Assembly: GCA_031841125.1 (NCBI GenBank)
Contig: CM063110.1
Span: 31,387,214-31,451,213, forward strand
Direction of reading: 5' to 3'
From: Acanthococcus lagerstroemiae
Taxonomy: Eukaryota; Arthropoda; Insecta; Hemiptera; Eriococcidae
DNA: 64,000 bases
Below are positions 12,101 to 24,100 of the stretch, one piece after another. Numbering within the stretch: position 1 is the first letter of the stretch; each line of letters opens with the position of its first letter. Both the position numbers and the translations under genes were made by a program. The notes beneath the pieces were generated by a model. It ran no database searches. It was not told the DNA's origin and saw nothing but the letters and a program-made list of their open reading frames with translations.

Positions 12101-15100
12101 GATTCAATTTTCGTTCGAAAGTGTCCGGATGAATAAGGCGCTTGTCACACTCGCTCGGCACCACTTCAGTCATTACAACATTAGAATGCAACTACGCCAT
12201 TTTTTTTTTCCTTCTCATTGACAATCAAGTTTAGAAACGCAGGTAACAACCAGGAGACGCAGTCCATAATACTGCGTAATTGTATCGCGTGTATGCACGC
12301 GAAAAAGAAATTGTTTAGACATTTAAAAAACATCAACCCGGCACGAACGTATCAGCTAAGTCCCTCAATTGTTTTCAATTTTCTCTCGGTGGCACAATGA
12401 CGTATCAATTTTCCCCTGGTGACAAAATGACGTAACCCACCGGCACGCCTAGTTTATCACTTGAATTTATACAGATAAATTATTCACTGAATATTTAAAT
12501 AGCTGTTTCGATAACGTCGATTAAAAACAGTTTTTAAATCCCTCCGAAGATGTGGCAACATATGGGTGGTATCGGAGCAATTTTCCGAAGGTCGAAAGGA
12601 GGTCGTGGAAATTTCAATATTGTATGTTCCGTCTATTCACAAGTCTGATGAGAAGCAAAGAAAAACATATTTCAATTTCCATAGCCATAAGGCCTTTCAC
12701 TTCGAGTTTATGCTTACGCAGCGAAAACTGTGCACATCTGAATTACAAGAGCCAGTATACACCACGCAAGATCAGTCTAAACTTCGAAGTATTTTTGGAA
12801 CTACGGGCATATCCCACCTATATCAATGCCAATTGAAAGGGCATTAGTGCTCAGGACGAGCTCACGAAACTTCAAGTACTTTCTGCCCAAGGAAAAACGA
12901 GCCAAAATTTACTTCATTTATTCTTTCAGCTCATCGTCCGTGACTCGTTATTGATAGAAAAATACGCATTATCAGACAAGTGTTTGCTAACTAGGATATC
13001 GCGAATTGATTTATCGAATAACTATACCAAGACGGTCGACAACCGATAAGGAAACAGTTCTCGATGATGAACTAACAATAGAATTTACATTCGTTAGAGC
13101 TTAATTACCTTAGAAAAAGAAATACATGCATAATAGCTTGTTTTCAATATTTCTTTGTCCTCAATAATTTCCCCGAGAGTTTTCTTTGTCATAAATAAGT
13201 TCCTCGCGCTCTTCACTCTGCAATGACTGTACCACTGAAATAGGTACTATGGAAGAAAAGGGTCCTTTTACTCGAATCAGGTCTGATGGACGAAACTGTG
13301 AAGTCTGTCACACTTTTGCAAAATACATAAGCTTCCTTTCCCCTTTCAGAGAAGGACTTTCATGGTCATGAAATTATCTTTCTTACTGTACATGAAAACT
13401 GAAAACGTTATCTTTCAGGCAAACAGCAAATAAAATTTTAAAAAAGAAAAGAGAAAAAAAACTTTAAAAAATTATGAACTAAAATTAATAGGAACCAATG
13501 TTTCCAAGATCGTGGTATTTCATCAAAGACATAGAAAAGCGATTCAAACACCACTAGGAAGGAGCTGGAATTTTCCAATAGCTAGAAGTTACCTATCCTT
13601 CACGTGCAGACTCGAGATCTCTCGAGCTTTGTTAAGTTTTGTGTGGCGGCAGGGGGTGAGGGTAAACAATATTGAACGTCTTAACGTATTAAAACAGATC
13701 CGACCAGTTTTAACGAAGCCTTAGCGAGTCTTTGGTGTTAACACTCTCGATACATATAAGCAGAATCTCAACAAGTTTTGATAATTCTTAACGAAGCAGC
13801 CACAATTAATTTTGAAGCCTCTTAACACAACCTGATGAACTGCTACTGAGGAGATTCACAACCAATCATCAGAAAGCTGCATTTAAGCGAAGTGGTTGCC
13901 AGGATATACAGAGCTAGTCGGTTTTCCTTCCGTCATAGGAAAACTAGTTTTTCGTAGACAAGCATTTCATGGGAAATATTCGGAGAAAACTCCGATGGAT
14001 TTTGGAAAAATGTTATCAAGAATCATCAGGAAAAATTTTCTGAATCTCCGAAGAATTTCATCGGAAATCTTCGAGAAAAATCTCCTATTCGGGAAAATTT
14101 GCGATAGTTCATCGGACACAGCTGAGAAATATCTCCAATGATTTCAGGCGAATTTTGTCAGAAATTTTAGGAAAGATTTCCAATGATCCCAAACAATTTT
14201 ATGTAACTGAAAAAAACTTACACATGACACCGGCAATACTGATGAAAATCGCGGTAAGAATCATTGAGAAGTATCACTGATGATTTTGGAAGGATATTCT
14301 CAGAAAAAATTTTAATGCTTTCCTGAAATTTCGTCAAAAATGTTCAGGGAAATCTCCGATGATTTCTAAATAATTAATCAGAAATCTTGGAGAAAAAAAT
14401 GTGATGATTTCCGGAGAATTTCATCGGAAATATTCAGAAAAAAGTCCAGTGTTTGCTAAAGAATTTCCTCGAAAATCTTCGGGAAAATGTTCCGATAATC
14501 TTCAAAGAATTGCATCGGAAATTTTCGAAAAACAACTCTGATAATATTCGAAGAATCTCATCGAAAATTTTTAGAAAAAATTTTCAATATTTTCTACGAA
14601 AGTTCATGAGCATTATTCAAGAAAATTTCCTAACAACTTTTGAAGAATTTCATAGAAAATATTCGGAGAAAAACTCCGATGGTTTCTGATGAATTTCACC
14701 GAAAATCTTCCGGGAAAAATGTACTATAATCTCCGAAGAATTTCATCGTTGATCTTCGGAAAAAATCTCTGATGATTTTTCAGCAATTTCATTGTAAATT
14801 TTCGGTAAAAATTTCAAATAATTTTAGAAATCTTTATAGAAAATTTCCATTGTTCTCTAAAAAATTTCATAAAAATTCTTCGAGAAAATTTCCAGATAAT
14901 TTTTGAAGAATTTTATCGGAAGCACTTGGGGAATAACACCAAGAGTTTTGAAGAATTGTACCGAAAATCTTCGGAAGAAACCTTCGATTATTTCTAGGGG
15001 GGGGGGGGAAGTATCTTTCTTTCTTGCTCTTTAATCGCACTTTCTGACAAAATCGGAAAATTTGCACATTTTTCATGTTTCCCCAAGCTTAGATTCTTGG

Positions 15101-18100
15101 TTTGTTATGGAGACGTAATGATAAGCGATCTTCACACGCTTTGACATGAACGCACAGTCTGAATGAATCCTAAACAGCGTTTTGATGAGAATGCACTAAA
15201 TTTTAATGAACGTCAAACAGTCTTAATAATTCTTTACCAGGCCATAACGAGTTTTGATAAGTTTTGACAGAATCTTAACAAGTTTTCAATAGCCTTCGTA
15301 GAGTCGTAACAAATTTGAATAAAGCAGCAGTTTTAAAAATTCCAATCATAAAGATTATTTAAGAGGTCTGACTAGTTTCTTAAACCGAGTCTTGCAACGA
15401 TTCAACAGTAAGAGTCATAATCGGATTGTACTGGTCTCAATGTCTACTAACGAGCTTCGGGTTCAGATTCTCAAAGTAGCATGAATGGGTCCTACAGTGT
15501 TTTAGAGTCTTATTGAGTGAAGTTTTACAATATTAATCTATCTCAATGAGAATACTAACTAGTCACACAAACGAAGTGGTCTGCAATGAATGTGGCACAG
15601 TCGCGTAAAAAGAACATCATACTTGACAAGTTACCCATTAACAGAAGGAATTTCCCAAATCCAACCCCGACCATTGCCTGGCCTGGAATATTCGAATACT
15701 CCGTCATGCCAGATAGAAATTTTGGATTTCACACTATCCCTAGCTTCATAACAAAATCTGAACAAGTCTCAGTATTCTCGAGGACTCTTACAGCCTTTCT
15801 TAGGCTATATCATCTCCAACCCTCGAATTTTCCGGCTAACATAATTTTACATATCAGTCGACTGTATTGACCCTGCGTCACCGGTACAAAACTTCAAACA
15901 ATACGGTAATTTTCTGTTAGTGTAGCGAACAGTTTTCGAAGAACTTCCTTCGATTGGAGGAAAAATCATTGCTTTTGTTCGTTGAATAGGAGAAAATTGC
16001 CCACCATAACCTTCAATGCTACAGTCACACATTTTATTCAAACACCTCACAGACAGAAAATTCGAAGTGGCGTGCAATTACATATGTCCTTCGTCAACTA
16101 GTTCTTCCTTCAGTTAGATGAGGACAATGTGTTTGGACAGGCCAATCTGAAAACACAGAAATCATGATCCGGACATAACGAAATACACTAACTACAAACT
16201 GAAAACCTTAATCTCTTTTGAGACTATTTTTGACACACAGAGGCTAGAATTTCAAAATGGTATTGTACAACCTCCACGCTCCCTTTCATACAACGATAAA
16301 AAGGAGTTTTCCTCGGCAAATATCGCATCATGTGAATGCGTCAGCAGCTCAATTAGCATTCTGTTGACCGATACTAACAGTTTCAAAAACTCCGAGCTGA
16401 AACCGGATTGATTTTTAAAAATAGAGGAGAAGTCTCTTTATTTTCACATTAGTTAATTTATTTCGGTACAAGAACATTAGTAACCGCGCCAACCGTATGT
16501 TGCTGATTACGTCTGAAAAAGAGGCCCGACTGTGCGGCACGATAGACAGGAACCGAATGATACAGAAAAATAAATTCTATTTAACGTTGTGTTTATACTT
16601 ACGAGTATGATTAGCCCTACATAGGGAGTTTAGTGAGAGCACAATCACGTCACACGATCACCGCTGGATGAACGACCCTGGGATAGAATCGGCCAATTCA
16701 ATTCTGAAATCCATCCCCCTTCCACAGATGCCATTATTAGCTGATGAGGCTCAAACCATTGCCCAAAATGAGTTCAGCAGTCCTTGAAACTCATGAAAAA
16801 CGACATTCGCATTACATTTATTGACATGCTCAATTATTCGCATTCCTCCCCTTCATACCAACCATAATTTGCTAAATCATGCCAAATCGTTATAAAAATG
16901 AGTTCAACGAACTATTAAACCTATGAAATGAGACCATGTTTGTTTCGTGGAATGTTTGACACCCCCTTCCACGAACTACTATTCACGCAGCAGGAATAAT
17001 ATCAAAATTCAATTCTGTGACCTTGAGCATCCCCCTCCCCCTCCGAGAACGACTCGGCAATTCGTGTTAATGAACGTTTTGAAAGCTTTAGTATAAATTA
17101 ATGTCATTTCCCATGCTAATACATAAATAAATGAATAAACGAATAACGCCAATTTAAAAATGTGATATCTATGGAAGGAGAAGGAAGAGGGAGAACAAAT
17201 TTCCACAAATTGATATAGAAAAGGGGCTCATACCCTGTTACCCCACAACTAGGTAAAACTGATAAAATGCCATAAGGAGGAAGTTTCCCTCCATAAGACC
17301 TCCGTGCCGAATGTATGGCATTATAAATGAACCCCGATATACTGCATTTTCAGGACATTACGAAAAAATTCTAGAACACCTTTGTAAGGCAAAATACGCA
17401 TGGTAACATTCTCCTTATTAGTCTAGAAAAGTTAGATATAAAAATTGTTTGAATAAATCACGCGTAACCTGAACTGAGGCAAAAAGTTAAGTATGATGGT
17501 TCTAATTATCATACCGAAACTCATCACTCCTAGCCCTTGCGCGATTTTGTATAGGGGATTTAAACCCCAATTAATTTTATTTAAAATATCTTGGGACCCA
17601 TGGCAAATCCGGAAAATATTTTCCAACACCAGATATTCTGCATTCAATTTCCTATAAAAAAGGTCCTCTACGGTTTTTCCGTAACTATCCCCAAAGTGCT
17701 CTCCGCAGAGAGGGCCCCATCTACCTATCCGTGGAATTTTTCCTCACCTCCTATCCATAGATACCGCCATTTGAAATTAGTGTTTTTAGAAGGTAAAATG
17801 ATTCTTTGTTACAACTATCAAAACTTTCATCAATGCTAATCACGCAGAATCGAGATTTTAGCTGGTGAGGTTTCCAAGGTCACAGAATTTGATTTCGAAA
17901 TTGGCTTGGTTGAAAATTCAAAATTACGGTACGAGGGAAGAGGCAAAATGGGGTAAAATGCAGTATGAATATCAGATACTATGTTTTCAAAGTCGCTGCA
18001 GTCATTTTTGGCATCAGTTCTATCCCCAGCTGAAAACTGTGATATCGAGGGAAGAGCAAAATGGGGTGAATGCTGTATGAATATCAAATACTATGTACAT

Positions 18101-21100
18101 TTCTGGAGTCGCTGAAATCATTTTCCACATCCGTTTGACCCTCACCGACGGAAGATCAAACTGATGCCAAAAATAAATTTAGCGACTTTGAAAACATAGT
18201 ATCTGATATTTATACTGTATTTTACCCCATTTTGCCTCTTCCATTGTAATAAAAAGTCCTCTTCACCTTCTAAAAATACAAACAACATAAGATTTGAATT
18301 GTGGCATCTATGAATGGGGGGGGCAGGAATAGGCCAACGGGAACGCATAAAATCGAGTCCGGTAATGATTGCATCCCTTCTGGTCGCTCAAGTCGGTGAA
18401 ACCGAAGAAATGTCGATAAAACTAAGTTTTTTCTTCCATAAGACCTGTGTTAATGCATAGTGACAGCAGGGTTATTTTCAAGCCCCCCCCCCACTTTTTT
18501 GGGGGTATTTTGGGAAATATTATGAAAAGACTGTACAGGACCTTTTCAGTGAGACATCGAATGAGGAATATGTTTCGTTGGAAAACATTTTTTCGCATGT
18601 CATAGGTCCCGAGTTATTATTTAAAAAAAAAATCATACCTAATTTTCTGCCAAAAGTCAGGTTAGTCTAATTTTTTTTCTAACTAATTTTCCCAGACTAT
18701 AAATTTGATGGCACTCAATATCCTCGCAAAAAACTGACTTTTGTGATACGCTCAGCTGTCTGCAGAACAAACAACAATGAGATTCTAGAGATACAAAGTA
18801 CGCTGATTAGAAAGATCATAGGTATAATGCACTGTCGTACCGAATATCACCTTTCAACCAATTTTATACGTTGCCTGAACCAATTCTACAATCTTGAGAC
18901 ACGCTAGCATATATCAACAAACGAGAATTCAATCTAAACATAATAAATATTTGACGTTTTACACGAGTGCGGGTTCTTCGCACCAATTTATTTACAGTAT
19001 TACGATAAGAAGCACAAGAAGAAAATAAGAAAATTTGACCTTTAAGCTTCTTAAATTCATACGATCATGATTACTCATCTACAAATAATTCCCTTAGAGA
19101 GACTGAGAATCATCAGTGAAGTTCGGTCTCACAAATACGTACATGACGAGTACCCAGCACAAGAATACAACGTTTAAAATTTGACATGTCACATAATAAT
19201 TTTTTTATTCTATGATTGAACAATGCCACTAGAATAGAGATCAAAACAACACGGCAATTCTAGGATTGAAGTAGGGCACCGGGTACCATATTACACCATC
19301 TACCACTTATCTAATTCATCATCATCGACTCCTGGGAAACTGGCAATCAGACAACGAGAATAAAATCGTTCGAGCCAGTTAAATTGAGTACCTTCGCAAC
19401 TAATTGCCTTCAGCACTCGACAGAACATGGAATGTCTTCCTCATCAGTATTCCCATGCCACGCTTCCTGTCCAACTACATGCGTTGTTTTATCGATCTTT
19501 CAGGCATACGGTTCTCCAGACGTCCTCTAGACACACTCGCAAGTTTCCGATCGTGACATCCCACTTTTTGCAAAATCAATACCACCTATCTCCCTCGATA
19601 GAGGATAGTGGTAAAACAAACACCGAGGCACCAGAAATAACCTGATTGAAGCACGTGAATTGAACATCGAGTCGCAAAACTAAGCCGTGATTCGATTATT
19701 CGAAACCATCGATAAACTATGTATATCTTCTACAGTGCGAGTCATGAAACATCGAGTACGACCTTGCCTGCAACTAATTACATTCTAAATCAGGAACACA
19801 CTTACATGCTGATGGCCCAATGGTACATAAAAGCGAGAAGCCACTTCACTGCAATTTTTTTTGTCGTTTTCATCCGAACAATACCAGAACCAGCACCTAC
19901 TAATACCAGTAGGTGATAATTCGATCGCGGATCCATTGACCGGATCAGGAAGCAGATGATACACTATCGACTCGTAAAGGCCATTTACTGCTCTGCCTAT
20001 TTCCGCATCACCAGCCCGCCAACCGCTGCTTACAAGTTACACTCGTAAATGAACACTTCCGAGAGCGCTCATTTTGCAGGCACTTCGATAATGACCGAGA
20101 CCTTGAATAACGTTTTCGCCGTTCAAATTCATATTTCATTCGGCTATTTAATTGAAAGTACATAAACACACCGCACATATTCTTCTTGTATTCCTAATGA
20201 ATCCCAAAGGGTGGGGGCTTCGCTCCCTTGTAACTTCACGATCACCTACCCGCCAACACACGCTTAGCTTGCATCGGCCTTCCTTGACGTTTCTCTATGC
20301 TGATGTTTCACAAAAATATTTCTGTAACTAAGCGCGGATTTGAGTTTAGCGGAAGTTTAGTCCTTTAGTCCGGACCGCAGCCGGGACATACAAAGACAAG
20401 GAAACGAGAGCGGGTAAAAGCGCGTGTATTAATCGATCAATAGTTAGAAAAATCAGGACACGCTCACTTCACGCGCCCAGGAAGGAAGGAACCAAAACCA
20501 TCAGTAAACTGATGACGAGTAACTACTCGTACACTGTATGCAGATACATTGATTGGTACATGGATATGCCTTATAGCAATTAATGGGTTGCAGATTGCAG
20601 CCACGCAGCAAAGATCAAGATCAATGAGCACATGGCTAGAAGGAAAAATAATGTCCATGGAAATGTGTACCACTGAACTGAATTGTGACTATGAAGAACT
20701 AAATCATACTGATTGGCTTCACGCAATACGCACAACTGAACTGAACTGGAATCAAGTTCAGTGCTGGTCGGAATTGGTATCAGTCGGAAAAACTGGAATT
20801 GTACACGTTTATCCTAACGTTGATAAGAACTTCAATGTAAAGTCGTGAAACGACATCAGCACGCCACCACGTTGCTAGGTTCGAATCAGTGTTGGAAGAA
20901 CGAACAAGAACGAGAAGAAAAATGGCATGTTCTTGGCTCTTGTTCTCAAAACGCGAACGAGAACTGAACATTATGAGATTGAGAACAAGAACGAGAACGG
21001 GAACGTTGGTAAATATAAGGCAAGGAGAACAAGGAGCATGAACGAAAACTGGGCAGTTAGAGCAGACCAAACAAAAACGGGAACGAGATGATTTTTGCGT

Positions 21101-24100
21101 TCTTCTAACTAGGGATAAGCAACCGGTTAGATTGCCTAACTGATAAACTCTCTAACCGACATTTTTACCAGTTGGTTAATTGTAAGTATAACCAACCTTT
21201 GACTATGTATAACTATATGGACTGATCAAGACGACACTACTACAAGGAAATCTTGCACACGACCCTGTTTCAACATCTTTTGTGCTATAATGATTAGAGA
21301 AGACCTTGTTGTGATTTCTGGTTATCAGTTTGTTCTGTATCCTAGATCCTAACGTTGTAATGTTGAAAAGATGCGATTTATTTGCTAAAAATCAGTCCAC
21401 TTTTGAGCCTATACATCAACCAATGTATTTTTCAATTATATATACCGTATTTCTCTATTGATACAGCCAAATATTTTTGCACAAAAGGAAGAATGAGAAG
21501 AAAAACGGAGAAAACAAGGCAAATCAATACGTCTTTTATTCCATAGCCTGCTTCAGCGTTTGTTTTATAGGAATAATTCAACCGCTCCCAAATTTAAGTT
21601 GGAAAAGTCTGTAACAAAAGCAGCCGTAAAATTGTATCAAAGCACAAGTTTTCTTCACAAAACAAGAGTTCCTCACGAATGTTGTTTTAGCATTAAACGC
21701 CACAACTATCGTTTCGAACTCAGTAATTGCTGTCAATGGGAAACAACTAATCAAAAAGAGACTAAGAATGTTCATCATTAACATCAAAAACAATCCTTAT
21801 GGTGACAGGAATTATTTGAATCCGCAGATCTTTGTATACGTACATTACATAAATTACAGGTTATCACCTGTTATCATTCGCTTAATCATTATAGCACAAA
21901 AGATGTTGAAACAACATTTTATCAACTTGATCAGTCCATATAGTTATATCCCGATCGGCAAGTACCGACACTATTTCGACAGTGTCGAATTCTGCTCATT
22001 TCGACCGTCGAATTGTCGAACACTGACCAATCAGAAAGCAGCTTGACTGCACCGCCGGTTGCATTTCTTCGAATTCCGCAAAATTACTGCATTTTTGTCG
22101 ATTTGTCGGCAATTGCCGGCTGTCGAAGTGTCGATCGACAGTTATTTTGCCCATAGGGATATAGTCAAAGTAACCAACCAACCAAACTGAAATGGTTACC
22201 TAACCAATAATTGGTTAACCAATCAACTGGATAGTGATACAAAATTTACTGGTTAACCGCTGAAAAGTTATGGTTAGTTATGGTTACAAGGCTACTGTTT
22301 TTCTATTCTGCTGTATTAGAAGAAAGGACTTAAATTCTATTTGGTTAATCACCTCAATACATCGGTAGTCGGTTCATTCTGTTCTCTGTTGGATTGAACG
22401 ATTCAATGCTCAAAATTCGGGATTAAATTGTACCCAAAACCTAATCATTTTTAAGGCACTTTTTCATTGTTAGGTTTTTATCATCCTTGTAGCAGAGCAG
22501 ACTGAACTCGTGACGTCTCAAAGAGAGACTTACAACTAGATGACCTTTTAGACCATTTATCTCAAACTGTAATGTGCTGTATTTGGGAAAAAATTTTTAA
22601 ACCCATTTTAAAAACCAATTAAATGGCTACTAGTCCTGAAGTCCGAGTTGATTTCAAATAATAATAGGCATTTAGATTGATTACTGGACTGCTTATTTCA
22701 AACTGGCATTTAAATGTGACCCAATATGGCTTATTTAAAATAAGTACATAATTAAACAGATTAACCTGCCCAGTTCATGCATCTTTGATCCTCATACTAT
22801 GAGTCATAAAAACTGAAAAACAGTTGGCATAGATCTGTGGGCTGGTTTGCACAAGCCTACCTACCTTTGGATTTTTTCATTTTACAAAACGGGGAAGTTG
22901 ACCAGTCAAGTAACTGGTTAACCAGCCACTTCATAGAACTCTGATAGTAACCAGTCAAGTAACCAGTTAACAAACTACTTCATAGAAGTGTGATAGTAAC
23001 CAGTAACTGTAACCAATAACTAGGTCAGCTAGGTTATTCCACTAATAACTGGTTAACCAACCATTCCATGATAATTTGTAACCATAACCATACCTAACCA
23101 ACCAGCCAATAGAAGAGCCGGTTGCTCATCCCTACTTCCAACACCTTTGCAGCTGGCGCAAAAGTAAAATTCTGAACGCCTAAAACTATTATTTATTAAT
23201 TTTTTTAATTAAAAAATCAACCTACAATATTCGGATGTTGGAAGAATGAACAAGAACAAAAAGAAAAACGGGATATTCTCGTTGTTTTCAGAACGAGAAT
23301 GAGAACAAGAACAGAAAATGGGAACGGGAACAGGACCAAGAAGGGAACAAGAACGGGAATGGGAACGAGAACGTTAGTAATTTTAAGGTAAAGGAGAACA
23401 AAGAACATGAATGAGAACCATGCAGTTAGAGAAGAACAAACGAGAACGGGAACGAAGATTTTTGTGTTCTTCCAACACGGGTCCGAATGGAAATTTCTAT
23501 GAACAACACAGCTGCAGACTGCAGTCACACAGCTAAAATTAAGATCAATGAGCACATGGCAGGAAGACTGTCGGGTGGAGTGTCAAGCGTGTCGGGGGCG
23601 GGGGAGCATTACAGTTTTCGCTCAAGTATATCCATGGCTATAAGATGTCAAACTTTAAAGTATTGCAAATTAATCGGCTGTAGATTGCAGTCGCACAGCA
23701 AAGATCAAGAACAATGAGCACGTGGCTACACGGAAAAATAATTTCCATGGAAATGTGGACCACTGAACTGAATTGTGACCATGAAGAGCTAGATCATACT
23801 GATTAATACGCGCAACTGAACGGAACTGTGAACTGAACTGGAATCAAGTTTAGTGTTGACATGTCAAAAACCCTCTGTGTGTGTTACCTAGACAAGGTGA
23901 GAGGGCTTAAAGAAAAACTAAAGGCACATAGGAGAATGAACACTCCGACAGATAAATCTTGATGAAAGCAAGGGGAAATTACATCAGTATTCTTCCCTGG
24001 AGATGCGTCTCCACCACCACAATTATGATGGCAACTCACAAAGTAAATAATAATTCCGGATGTAAAAAGTCTCTTATTCGGATGTCCGGGTGGAGACTAC

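Larger units (their letters stand above)
20889..23150. mobile_element. GTGTTGGAAGAACG MITE, split by a hAT-like element
   Basis: The left end (GTGTTGGAAGAACGAACAAG, 20889 on) and right end (TTCTTCCAACACC, completed at 23135-23147) are inverted. The body repeats AAGAACGAGAACGGGAACG. The right terminus is cut by the hAT-like element at 21110-23134. An intact relative is at 23232-23486. Confidence 0.75.

Noticed and set aside
12552..12847. Two overlapping plus-strand frames of ~93 codons
   Set aside because: Both frames are open together, with no motif, which suggests chance rather than coding.
13955..15000. CRISPR-like regularly spaced repeats
   Set aside because: There are no unique spacers; the whole unit repeats, and the DNA is eukaryotic intron.
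23217..23555. Minus-strand frame of 112 codons rich in V, L and F
   Set aside because: It is a translation of the GAACAAGAACGAGAACG repeats of a MITE, not a membrane protein.
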